The notes under the pieces: generated by a model
The model's database searches: none
Seen by the model: only the letters and a program-made list of their open reading frames with translations
Told to the model about the DNA's origin: nothing
Source of the DNA: Ferrovum myxofaciens
GTDB taxonomy: Bacteria; Pseudomonadota; Gammaproteobacteria; Burkholderiales; Ferrovaceae
Reading direction: 5' to 3'
DNA: 53,396 nucleotides
Assembly: GCF_000735045.1 (NCBI RefSeq)
Contig: NZ_JPOQ01000032.1
Location: 1 to 53,396, forward strand
Translations under genes and position numbers: made by a program
Shown: in pieces, positions 19,248 to 26,261 of the stretch
Position numbering within the stretch: the stretch's first letter is position 1
How the letters are laid out: every line of letters begins with the position of its first letter

Positions 19248-19564
19248 TGAGCACTTCCTGCCGTCGGTCTCCTTGCCATCGGTGTTTGTGGGAACCCTTG
19301 CTGATCGGAGGGGTGGAAAAACCGTTTGCCATCGTCAACGCCACCCTGGCCATTGCGCTGGTGGGAGATCTGCATTTTTATGGCTGGTTGCTCGTGGCGG
19401 CGCTTTTTCACGGAGTGATGCGACACCTGACGGCCAGTGACCCCTTTTTGCGTCAGATCTATGCCCGTTACAATTGGCAGGCTGACCGGTATGTTCCCTG
19501 GCCTCCTGTATCCGGTTTGCGGGGAAGGCGCCCTGTGGGGTGGGGCAGGGGTCTGGCATGTTGA
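19247..19564 (+). CDS. trbD: Conjugal transfer protein, TrbD/VirB3 family
   Basis: A 105-residue inner-membrane protein whose ATG shares one base with the trbC stop. LWEPLLIGGVEKPFAIVNAT matches the TrbD/VirB3 pattern (P-L-L-x-G-G-x-E-x-x-x-A-I-x-N). A hydrophobic hairpin follows (about residues 30-62), then HLTASDPFLRQIYARY, the conserved D-P-x-x-x-x-V/I-Y segment. VirB3 proteins act with the VirB4 ATPase at the inner membrane. The C-terminal about 20 residues are Arg/Gly-rich and less conserved. It overlaps trbE by 7 bases. Confidence 0.83.
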   Translation: MSTSCRRSPCHRCLWEPLLIGGVEKPFAIVNATLAIALVGDLHFYGWLLVAALFHGVMRHLTASDPFLRQIYARYNWQADRYVPWPPVSGLRGRRPVGWGRGLAC

Positions 19565-22011
19565 ACGTGGGATCTCTCGCCAGAAAAAACCGGGAGCGGG
19601 GTCTGGCTGAAATCCTGCCCTGGCTGATCCAACTTTCCCCTGGGGTGGTATTGAACAAGGATGGCGGGTTGCTGGCCTGTTTTTCCCTGCGCGGTTTGTG
19701 TGCAGAAAACCATGATTCCCACACCCTTGATCAGGCGGCGGAGGATCTGGAGCAGGCGCTACACGGGCTGGAAGGTCGCTGTACTCTCTGGTGTACGGTT
19801 TTGCGCCGTCCGGTGACGCCGTTTCAGCCCGGTCTCTTTACCCAGGAAGCCAGTCAATGTATCGACAGGATTTACGGGGAAGGACTGGCTCGCCATCATC
19901 ATCTGGCGAATCGTCACTATCTGTCCGTGTTATGGGCTGCGCCGAAAACGGGGGCATCGCTTTTGCAAAGGGCGTATCTCTGGGTCCGAAGTCTGGGCCA
20001 TGGTCGGGTACGAACCCGGGAATGGGAACAGTTGCAACAGCGCCAGAAACAGTTCGAGGAAATCCTCGTCCAGTTCATGCAAGCGGTTCCAGCGCTGGGC
20101 GCGCAGCGTCTGGAGGGCACTGCCCTGCTGCGGTTTTTGCAGGAAATGTGCAGTCCTTCTGCGCCCGGTGACTTGTCCCTGGCGCTCCCGCAGGGCGCTT
20201 ATCTGGATGGGGCTCTGGGGGAAGATGAGGTGGTGGTGGGCGCAGAATATCTGCGTTGTACCAGTATCCACGGTGTGCGGTACGGTGCCGCACTGACCCT
20301 CAAGGCCTGGCCCGATCATACGTTTCCGGGCATGCTGGACAGTCTTCTCGAAGTGCCCGCCAGTGTGACCTTGTCTCAGGTTTTTCGTTTGGTGGACAAG
20401 GACCAGGCCCAGCGTTACATCAAGAATGTCCAGCGGTTCCATCTCAATCTCCAGAAGTCGCTTTTCAGTTATGTGCGTGAGGCCCTCTCCGGCGAGGAGA
20501 GCGTGGTGCGCGATACCGGACGGGCGGTTTCCGCTGCAGAGGCGCGTCAGGCATTGACGGACATGACAGCTCAACGCCGTCTCTACGGCTATGTCAATGT
20601 AACCGTTTTGGTGTGGAGTCCCACCCCCGATAGCTTGGACGAGGCTGTGACCCAGGTGGCCCAGGCCATTCGGGGGGAAGGGTTTCTGGTTCTGCGGGAA
20701 CGGCTCCATCTCAATTCGGCCTGGTCTGGAACCTTGCCCGGACAATGGGGCGAATTGGTGCGATGGCATTTCATCAGCAGCAGCAACTGGGCGGATTTGT
20801 TTGCTTTGCGTACCGTACCGGGCGGGCAACAGGAGAACGCCTACCTGACCCAGCAACGGGGGATTTTTTCTCCTGCCTTGACGGTATTCCGTACGCGTTT
20901 TGGCAGTCCCTATGCGTTCAACCTGCACCAGCAGGATCTGGCTCATACCTTTGTGGTGGGACCCTCCCGGGCGGGTAAATCGGTCTGGGTCAACTTCGTG
21001 ATCAGCCAGTTTCAAAGGTATGCACCGGTGCATACGGTCATCTTTGACAAGGATCGCTCTTGCCGCATTCCTGCCCTGTTGCAGGGCGGGCGTTGTTTCG
21101 AGGTGGCCCAACAGGGGATGAGACTGAACCCCTTGAAAGGGATTCGGGACCCGGCGGAGCGGCTCTGGTTGTTGGGCTGGCTGGAGGGGTTGCTGAGTGC
21201 GCGCGGGCATCACTTGAGTTCCCCGGAACAACGGGTGCTACGCCAGGCACTGGAGGATCTCAGCCTCCGTGCCCCGGAACTGCATCGTCTGCGCAGTCTC
21301 AGCGGACTATTGCCCCGTCTTCTGGTGGAGGAACTGGAGCCCTGGCTGGCGGGAGGTCAATGGGGCGGGTATTTCGATCATGAAGACGACGACCTGCAGT
21401 GGGCTTCCCTAACCTGTTTCGAGATGGGGGAAGTGTTGCGCCATCCTGTGCTGGCCCGCTCTTTTCTGGAATACGCCTTTCGTCGCATCGATCAACGCTT
21501 CGCCCAACACGCGGGTATTCCCACGCTGATCTACATCGAGGAAGCCTGGTTCATGCTGGCAGACCCATTTTTTGCCGGACGCATTCGTGACTGGCTGAAA
21601 ACTCTGCCCAAAAAAATGGGTTTTGTCATTCTTGCCACCCAGTCTCTGGACGATCTGTCCGGATCGCAGATCTTTGCAACCATCGCCGACAACGTGCCGA
21701 CCCGCATCTTTTTGCCCAATGCCCAGGCTCAGGTGCACCGGGAACTGTATCGGCACCAGTTCGGCTTGCTCGAAAGCCAGATCGATCTGTTGGCGCGGGC
21801 CCGCCCCAAGCGACATTATCTGCTTCATACCCCTCGGGAATGCGTCCTGCTCGAGGCCACCTTCGATGCGGACCTGTTGGCATGGCTACGTTCCGATGTC
21901 CAGGCCCAGCGTCTGTTCGATCGGCATGTACGCATCGGGGAGCAGGGGGTGGAAGGGCGGGAAGCATATTTTCAGGCGTTGGCACAGGAAGAGGGGGTAA
22001 AGCGTTCATGA
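19558..22011 (+). CDS. trbE: Conjugal transfer ATPase, TrbE/VirB4 family
   Basis: An 817-residue protein, full length for TrbE. The N-terminal domain begins with LAEILPWLIQLSPGVVLNKDGGLLACFSLRG, the typical CagE/TrbE/VirB start. The C-terminal RecA-like ATPase domain has a variant Walker A GPSRAGKS (about residues 467-474; more usual is GPTGSGKS). Walker B TLIYIEEAW is near residue 655 and the motif VILATQSLDDL near 690. Lys and Ser of the P-loop are kept, so nucleotide binding is likely. It is the main energiser of type IV secretion and docks on VirB3/VirB6. ATG 19558 overlaps the trbD stop; its own stop overlaps the trbJ start (ATGA). Confidence 0.92.
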   Translation: MLNVGSLARKNRERGLAEILPWLIQLSPGVVLNKDGGLLACFSLRGLCAENHDSHTLDQAAEDLEQALHGLEGRCTLWCTVLRRPVTPFQPGLFTQEASQCIDRIYGEGLARHHHLANRHYLSVLWAAPKTGASLLQRAYLWVRSLGHGRVRTREWEQLQQRQKQFEEILVQFMQAVPALGAQRLEGTALLRFLQEMCSPSAPGDLSLALPQGAYLDGALGEDEVVVGAEYLRCTSIHGVRYGAALTLKAWPDHTFPGMLDSLLEVPASVTLSQVFRLVDKDQAQRYIKNVQRFHLNLQKSLFSYVREALSGEESVVRDTGRAVSAAEARQALTDMTAQRRLYGYVNVTVLVWSPTPDSLDEAVTQVAQAIRGEGFLVLRERLHLNSAWSGTLPGQWGELVRWHFISSSNWADLFALRTVPGGQQENAYLTQQRGIFSPALTVFRTRFGSPYAFNLHQQDLAHTFVVGPSRAGKSVWVNFVISQFQRYAPVHTVIFDKDRSCRIPALLQGGRCFEVAQQGMRLNPLKGIRDPAERLWLLGWLEGLLSARGHHLSSPEQRVLRQALEDLSLRAPELHRLRSLSGLLPRLLVEELEPWLAGGQWGGYFDHEDDDLQWASLTCFEMGEVLRHPVLARSFLEYAFRRIDQRFAQHAGIPTLIYIEEAWFMLADPFFAGRIRDWLKTLPKKMGFVILATQSLDDLSGSQIFATIADNVPTRIFLPNAQAQVHRELYRHQFGLLESQIDLLARARPKRHYLLHTPRECVLLEATFDADLLAWLRSDVQAQRLFDRHVRIGEQGVEGREAYFQALAQEEGVKRS

Positions 22012-22787
22012 GAGGATGGGTGGGGGGAATGGTGGGGTTGCTCTGGACGGGATCGCTCCAGGCCATGGGGATGGTGGTCTACGACCCCATCAACCATATC
22101 GAAACGGCCCTGACTGCCGCCAATGCCGTTCAGCAAACGGCCCAGCAGGTTCAGGCGTATCTGATTCAATTGCAGCAATTCGCGGCGCAAATGCAGAATT
22201 TGCAAACCTTGCCCCAGGCCGTGCTGGCGCAGGTAATGTTGCCCTATACCCAGCAGAGTGCGATGGCCCAGTCCCTGGCCCAGACACTGGCTTTAACAGG
22301 GCAACAGATCACTTCCCTGCAACAGACCCTGCTCGATCAGTCCCGTCAGATGAACGCGCTCCAGTTGACGCCCCAGGACTATCTGACCCGCGAAATCCAG
22401 TGGTCCCAGACTCAGGGGGCCGGACTGGGGGTGACCCTGCAGGGTGAAGTGGGTGTCCTGCAGGGGCTTTCCGGTTCCTATGCACAACTGCAGCAATTAC
22501 AGGGACAGATCGGGACGACGGGGGGGATGCAACAGAGTTTTCAGACGGTGAATCAGCATCTCAACCTGTTGGCAGGACAGAATGCCCAATTGATGGGATT
22601 GATCGCCAGCGCACAGGCCAATGTTTCTGCTCAGCAGCAACAGGACGCCCTGGTGGATACAGCGGCGGCACAGACAGTGCAGCAACGTCTGCAGAATGAC
22701 CACCTCAAAATCCGGCAATGGCACAATCAGTTGCAACAGAATGAAAATGGCCTGGGATGGGGAATCCTGACGGCACCCGGACCCTGA
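22008..22787 (+). CDS. trbJ: Conjugal transfer protein, TrbJ/VirB5 family
   Basis: A 259-residue periplasmic protein with a signal peptide (residues about 1-20, cleavage after LQA). The mature N-terminus contains VVYDPINHIETALTAANAVQQ, matching the V-(Y/F)-D-P-x-N-x-x-x-N/T motif of TrbJ. The rest is highly Gln-rich and helical with long heptad-like stretches, consistent with the coiled VirB5 fold found at the pilus tip or base. In trb operons of the Ti and Tn4371 order, J follows E directly, as here. A TrbK entry-exclusion lipoprotein is not present between J and L. The next gene starts 6 bases later. Confidence 0.82.
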   Translation: MRGWVGGMVGLLWTGSLQAMGMVVYDPINHIETALTAANAVQQTAQQVQAYLIQLQQFAAQMQNLQTLPQAVLAQVMLPYTQQSAMAQSLAQTLALTGQQITSLQQTLLDQSRQMNALQLTPQDYLTREIQWSQTQGAGLGVTLQGEVGVLQGLSGSYAQLQQLQGQIGTTGGMQQSFQTVNQHLNLLAGQNAQLMGLIASAQANVSAQQQQDALVDTAAAQTVQQRLQNDHLKIRQWHNQLQQNENGLGWGILTAPGP

Positions 22788-22793
22788 CGGGCC

Positions 22794-23804
22794 ATGTTGT
22801 CTCTCGACCCCTCCCTCATCGACCAGATGGCCACAGCGCTTCTGGAGGGCGGACGTCAATTGCACGTCCGGATGAGTGGCGTGGCAGACAGTCTGTATGG
22901 TTCCTTGCTGGTTTTGACCTTCTCCTGGTCAACGGTGAACCTGTTGATCGAGTCGAGTGTGGGCGAGAGTTTGGGGGCGGTGTTGACGCACTTGATCCGC
23001 TTTATTTTTTTGGCGGGATTCACGCGCTGGTTTCTGGATTCCTATGATTTTGTCTTCTATGACGGTCTGTATCAGGGGTGCGTGACCCTCACCAGTGCCA
23101 TTGCCGGACCGCAGGGACAAAGTCAGGGGTTTGCCACGGCCTGGAGCGTATTTGCCGATCTTATCGGGACGATCTGGGATGGGATGGTGTCCAGTCCTGG
23201 GCGCTATCTGGCGGGCGCCACCCCGTTGTCGAGCGCTTTCTGGACGGCTCTGGGCGGCTGGATGATTACCATGGCCTTTCTTTTCGTGGCCCTCTGTGTG
23301 TTTACCGTGGCACTGACTCTGGTGGCGGTGATTCATATCATGGGAAATTCCCTGGCAGGTCTGGCGCTGGCCCTCGGCCCGTTTTTCATTCCCTGGCTGT
23401 TGTGGGACAGTACCCGTGAATTATGTCTGGGGTGGATCCGTTTTCTCTTCGTTGCCTGTTTTTACCAGGTGGTGGCGGTGACGGTTCTGGTCATGGCCAA
23501 GCCGGTATTCATCCTGATCCAGCAATGGATGACGGCCCAATCCGGAGTCTGGACGCAGGCATCTCCAGCAGACAGTATGGCGCTGGCGCTGCTTCTGGTG
23601 GTCACCGCCAGCATTCTTGCCCATCTCATGAGTCACGTTCCTCAGATCGCGGCAGCCTTGATCGGGCACGGGCGGGTGGATACCGGCTTCGCCGGACAGA
23701 CCCAGCGCTTCGTGCAGACCCGGATGGATCGGACCAATGACTGGCTGGCTCGGCAGATCAAAAGTTATGGCAAGGCGGAAGTGGAAAAGACCAAATCTTC
23801 ATGA
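22794..23804 (+). CDS. trbL: Conjugal transfer inner-membrane protein, TrbL/VirB6 family
   Basis: A 336-residue polytopic protein with about five or six membrane helices (around residues 35-55, 65-85, 150-185, 190-215, 225-245, 270-290). The central ALTLVAVIHIMGNSLAGLALALGPFFIP is the hallmark of TrbL/VirB6: a conserved loop followed by G-P-(I/F)-F. The C-terminus is charged and cytoplasmic (RFVQTRMDRTNDWLA). It is shorter than many TrbL proteins, which carry long tails, but the membrane core is complete. VirB6 proteins form the channel platform with VirB3 and VirB4. In complete operons trbF would follow next; here a small unknown gene overlaps the stop by 4 bases instead. Confidence 0.85.
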   Translation: MLSLDPSLIDQMATALLEGGRQLHVRMSGVADSLYGSLLVLTFSWSTVNLLIESSVGESLGAVLTHLIRFIFLAGFTRWFLDSYDFVFYDGLYQGCVTLTSAIAGPQGQSQGFATAWSVFADLIGTIWDGMVSSPGRYLAGATPLSSAFWTALGGWMITMAFLFVALCVFTVALTLVAVIHIMGNSLAGLALALGPFFIPWLLWDSTRELCLGWIRFLFVACFYQVVAVTVLVMAKPVFILIQQWMTAQSGVWTQASPADSMALALLLVVTASILAHLMSHVPQIAAALIGHGRVDTGFAGQTQRFVQTRMDRTNDWLARQIKSYGKAEVEKTKSS

Positions 23805-24061
23805 AACTGCGGCCCTACTTACTGACGGACCGGGAATGGAAACACCTGTGGATGGGGTTGCTCGAGCGGGCAGACTGGCCTGCGGAAACCCGGCGGGATT
23901 ATCCTGCGCCAGAAGGATTGCGCCAGTGCTTTCGGGGCCAGTGTGCCTGGGTGCTGGCCATGGAAGCCTATGACCATCCTCTGCGCACGGCATTCGGGTT
24001 GGCCCTGGCGGTGGGCGAAGGCGTGCGCTGGGGCGGAGAAATATTGGGGCGTTGGTTTTAA
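23801..24061 (+). CDS. Small protein of unknown function at the end of the trb operon
   Basis: An 86-residue protein that I do not recognise. The ATG overlaps the trbL stop (ATGA), so it is translationally coupled and probably part of the same operon. It is Trp- and Arg-rich (for example LTDREWKHLWMGLLERADWP) with an amphipathic C-terminal half (LRTAFGLALAVGEGVRWG); there is no signal peptide, cysteine pair (only one Cys) or clear helix-turn-helix. It bears no resemblance to TrbF, whose gene would normally occupy this place. Its stop overlaps the stop of waaF on the opposite strand by 4 bases. It could be an accessory subunit, or unrelated DNA captured at the truncation point. Confidence 0.6.
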   Translation: MKLRPYLLTDREWKHLWMGLLERADWPAETRRDYPAPEGLRQCFRGQCAWVLAMEAYDHPLRTAFGLALAVGEGVRWGGEILGRWF

Positions 24062-25062
24062 GTCGGCTCAGGGAAGGATGCCAGGACCTGTTCCGGACCC
24101 AGAAGATTGAGACAATTCAGGTGCACCAGGGGGCAGGTGCGCTGGAAACAGGGGCTACAGGGCAACCCCAGACGCAAGACCCGGGCCTGTGCGCTGAGGG
24201 GTGGGGTGAACTGGGGGCTGGAAGAACCAAACAGGGCGACCAGAGGGCGCCCCAGGGCGGCAGCGACGTGCATCAAGCCGGAGTCGTTGGTTACCACCCG
24301 TTGTGCCAGGGCCATCAGGTCCACAGCCTCCTCCAGCGCGGTGATGCCGCAGAGATTCTGCACAGGGGCGGGGACCAGACGGACAATCTCTGCGCCTACC
24401 GGATGATCCTTGGCGGAACCCAGGATCCATATTTGCCAGCCCTGGGACATCCACTGTCGGGCGACCTGGGCAAAATGAGCTGCGGGCCAACGCTTGGCCG
24501 GGCCATATTCGGCACCGGGGCAGAGGATGGCGATGGGGTGGGCGCGGGATAAGTTCAGTCGTTCCAGGGTCCGGGATTGGCTCTCCGGATCCATGACCAG
24601 ACGGGGATGGGGCAGAGGTTCGGGGCATTGGCCCTGCGGGTTGGCCAAAGACAGGAAGCGCTGCATCATGAGCGGCAGACGTTCGGGATTAAGGCGGCGC
24701 GCATCGTTCAGCAGCCAATGGCGCTGCTCTCCGATAAAACCGGTGCGTCGTGGAATTTTTGCAAACCAGGGGACCAGTGCCGATTTCCAGGAATTGGGCA
24801 GGACGATGGCTTGATCAAATCCCTCGGATCGCAGCGTGCGCCCCAGTCGCCAGCGCCCTGGCAGGTCCAGGCGGCCATGGGGGAACGGATGGTCGAGGAG
24901 GGCATCCACCTCGGGCATGCGCCGTAACACTCCATGGGTCCAACGGGGCCCCATCACCGTCAGGTGTACCTCTGGAGAAGTTGCGCGCAGGGCAGAGAAA
25001 AGGGGTTGAGCCAGGACGGCGTCGCCCACCCAGGCGGCGCCGACGATCAGGATTCGCTTCAA
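24058..25062 (-). CDS. waaF: ADP-heptose:LPS heptosyltransferase II
   Basis: A 334-residue GT-B glycosyltransferase (family GT9) that adds the second heptose to the LPS inner core. The N-terminal ILIVGAAWVGDAVLAQPLFSAL has the acceptor-side Gly-Asp of the family. CPGAEYGPAKRWP gives the K-R-W-P motif typical of WaaF, and VTNDSGLMHVAAALGRPLVALFG is the ADP-heptose binding block. The C-terminal cysteine cluster (CSPCFQRTCP) matches WaaF proteins. Its ATG overlaps the stop of the zinc-finger gene by 4 bases. It forms a minus-strand group with the zinc-finger gene and ilvE, an arrangement common in betaproteobacteria. Confidence 0.93.
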   Translation of the reverse strand: MKRILIVGAAWVGDAVLAQPLFSALRATSPEVHLTVMGPRWTHGVLRRMPEVDALLDHPFPHGRLDLPGRWRLGRTLRSEGFDQAIVLPNSWKSALVPWFAKIPRRTGFIGEQRHWLLNDARRLNPERLPLMMQRFLSLANPQGQCPEPLPHPRLVMDPESQSRTLERLNLSRAHPIAILCPGAEYGPAKRWPAAHFAQVARQWMSQGWQIWILGSAKDHPVGAEIVRLVPAPVQNLCGITALEEAVDLMALAQRVVTNDSGLMHVAAALGRPLVALFGSSSPQFTPPLSAQARVLRLGLPCSPCFQRTCPLVHLNCLNLLGPEQVLASFPEPT

Positions 25063-25253
25063 TGGGCGGCAGGAGCCGGACCGCTCAGTTCATAGACCGT
25101 GCCGCAATAGGGACAGGCCATCCGTCCGGTGCGCGCCACATCCAGAAAAACGCGGGGATGGGCGTTCCACAGCGCATCCCTGGGCGGAGGGCAGTGGAAG
25201 GGAAGGTCGGCAGCGGTGATCTGTACCGGGGGACGGGTGGGCGAGGTGCTCAT
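25059..25253 (-). CDS. Zinc-finger CHCC domain protein
   Basis: A 64-residue protein. The pattern ITAADLPFHCPPP, then HPRVFLDV, then ACPYCGTVYEL matches the zf-CHCC family (bacterial relatives of the mitochondrial complex I subunit NDUFS6): one Cys, one His and a C-P-x-C pair. In bacteria the role is unclear. The gene sits between ilvE (3 bases away) and waaF (4-base overlap), a placement widely conserved in betaproteobacteria. Confidence 0.85.
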   Translation of the reverse strand: MSTSPTRPPVQITAADLPFHCPPPRDALWNAHPRVFLDVARTGRMACPYCGTVYELSGPAPAAH

Positions 25254-25256
25254 GCA

Positions 25257-26183
25257 TTAGTCTCCAAGAAAGGTCAGCCAGTCCCGGTGCGAGGGCGCAC
25301 GACCCTTGACGCAATCGAAATAGGCGGACTGTAATTTTTCTGTCAGGGGACCGCGGGTTCCTTGTCCAATGACCCGGCGGTCGATTTCGCGGATTGGGGT
25401 GACTTCGGCGGCCGTCCCGGTGAAAAAAACTTCGTCGGCCGTATAGAGTTCATCCCGGGAAATTCGCCGTTCCAGAACGGTGATTCCCCTTTCCTGTGCC
25501 AGTTGAATGATGCTGTCCCGTGTGATCCCTTCCAGAGCGCTGGACAGGTCAGGGGTATACAGGACCCCGCGCTTGACCATGAACAGGTTTTCTCCGGAAC
25601 CTTCGGCCACGAATCCTTCCACGTCGAGGAGCAGGGCTTCGTCGTAGCCATCAGCGGTGGCTTCATTGTTGGCCAGGATTGAATTCATGTAATTGCCGCT
25701 GGCCTTGGCCTTGCACAGGGTGATGTTGGGATGGTGGCGGGTGTAGGACGAGACCTTGACCCGAATGCCCTGCTGCAAGGCTTCTTCGCCCAGATAGGCG
25801 CCCCAGGGCCAGGCAGCAATGGCGACATGGGTCTTGGCCCCCCGGGGGGAGACCCCCATTTTTTCCGAACCCAGGTAGACCAATGGGCGGATATACCCCT
25901 CTTTCAGGTGGTTTTGGGCAACGACCTGACATTGGGCTTCCATCAGGGTTTCCAGCGTAAAGGGCACAGGGATTTGCAGGATATGGGCTGAACGGAGCAA
26001 GCGTTCGGTATGTTCGCGCAGACGAAAGAGTGCCGTTCCTTCTGCTGTCTGGTAGGCCCGTACCCCCTCGAAAACCGCCATGCCATAGTGCAGGGAATGG
26101 GTGAGAACGTGGGTATTGGCAGTACGCCAAGGGATATATTGACCATCTAGCCAGAGGGTACCATCCCGGTCGGACATGGACAT
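25257..26183 (-). CDS. ilvE: Branched-chain amino acid aminotransferase
   Basis: A 308-residue class IV PLP aminotransferase catalysing the last step of Ile, Leu and Val synthesis. The conserved start is LWLDGQYIPW...HSLHYGMAVFEGVRAYQT. The PLP-binding Lys is in KASGNYMNSILANNEA. The cofactor-binding EALLLDVEGFVAEGSGENLF and DEVFFTGTAAEVTPI are both present. Start 26183 is chosen because AGGAG lies 8 bases upstream; a second ATG is two codons later. It is divergent from yhdP (76 bases between starts). Confidence 0.95.
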   Translation of the reverse strand: MSMSDRDGTLWLDGQYIPWRTANTHVLTHSLHYGMAVFEGVRAYQTAEGTALFRLREHTERLLRSAHILQIPVPFTLETLMEAQCQVVAQNHLKEGYIRPLVYLGSEKMGVSPRGAKTHVAIAAWPWGAYLGEEALQQGIRVKVSSYTRHHPNITLCKAKASGNYMNSILANNEATADGYDEALLLDVEGFVAEGSGENLFMVKRGVLYTPDLSSALEGITRDSIIQLAQERGITVLERRISRDELYTADEVFFTGTAAEVTPIREIDRRVIGQGTRGPLTEKLQSAYFDCVKGRAPSHRDWLTFLGD

Positions 26184-26255
26184 GAAAATGACTCCTGACA
26201 CTGTAAAAGTATTCATTCTATCGGATGTCTTCTCCCGGCTCCAGAGGGACTGCTT

Positions 26256-26261
26256 TATAAT
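26256..26261 (+). promoter_or_regulatory. TATAAT hexamer overlapping the first candidate yhdP start
   Basis: A perfect -10 consensus TATAAT overlaps the ATG at 26260. No good -35 is seen at 16-18 bases. If used, transcription would begin near 26268 and translation at the ATG at 26269, essentially without a leader. It may also be coincidence. Confidence 0.3.

Larger units (their letters stand above)
17942..24061 (+). mobile_element. Partial Trb-type type IV secretion operon (trbB-C-D-E-J-L + small gene)
   Basis: Seven tightly packed same-strand genes, five of the six junctions overlapping and the other 6 bases apart, form one operon. The order B-C-D-E-J-L is that of the first part of the trbBCDEJLFGI operon known from Ti plasmids and Tn4371-type elements. 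The genes that normally follow (trbF, trbG, trbI: VirB8, VirB9, VirB10 equivalents) are missing, as are traG/virD4 and a relaxase. No integrase, direct repeat or insertion sequence flanks it: alr is on the left and waaF overlaps by 4 bases on the right. All six trb frames are intact. It is either a truncated remnant of an integrated element or a module kept for some purpose. Confidence 0.75.
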
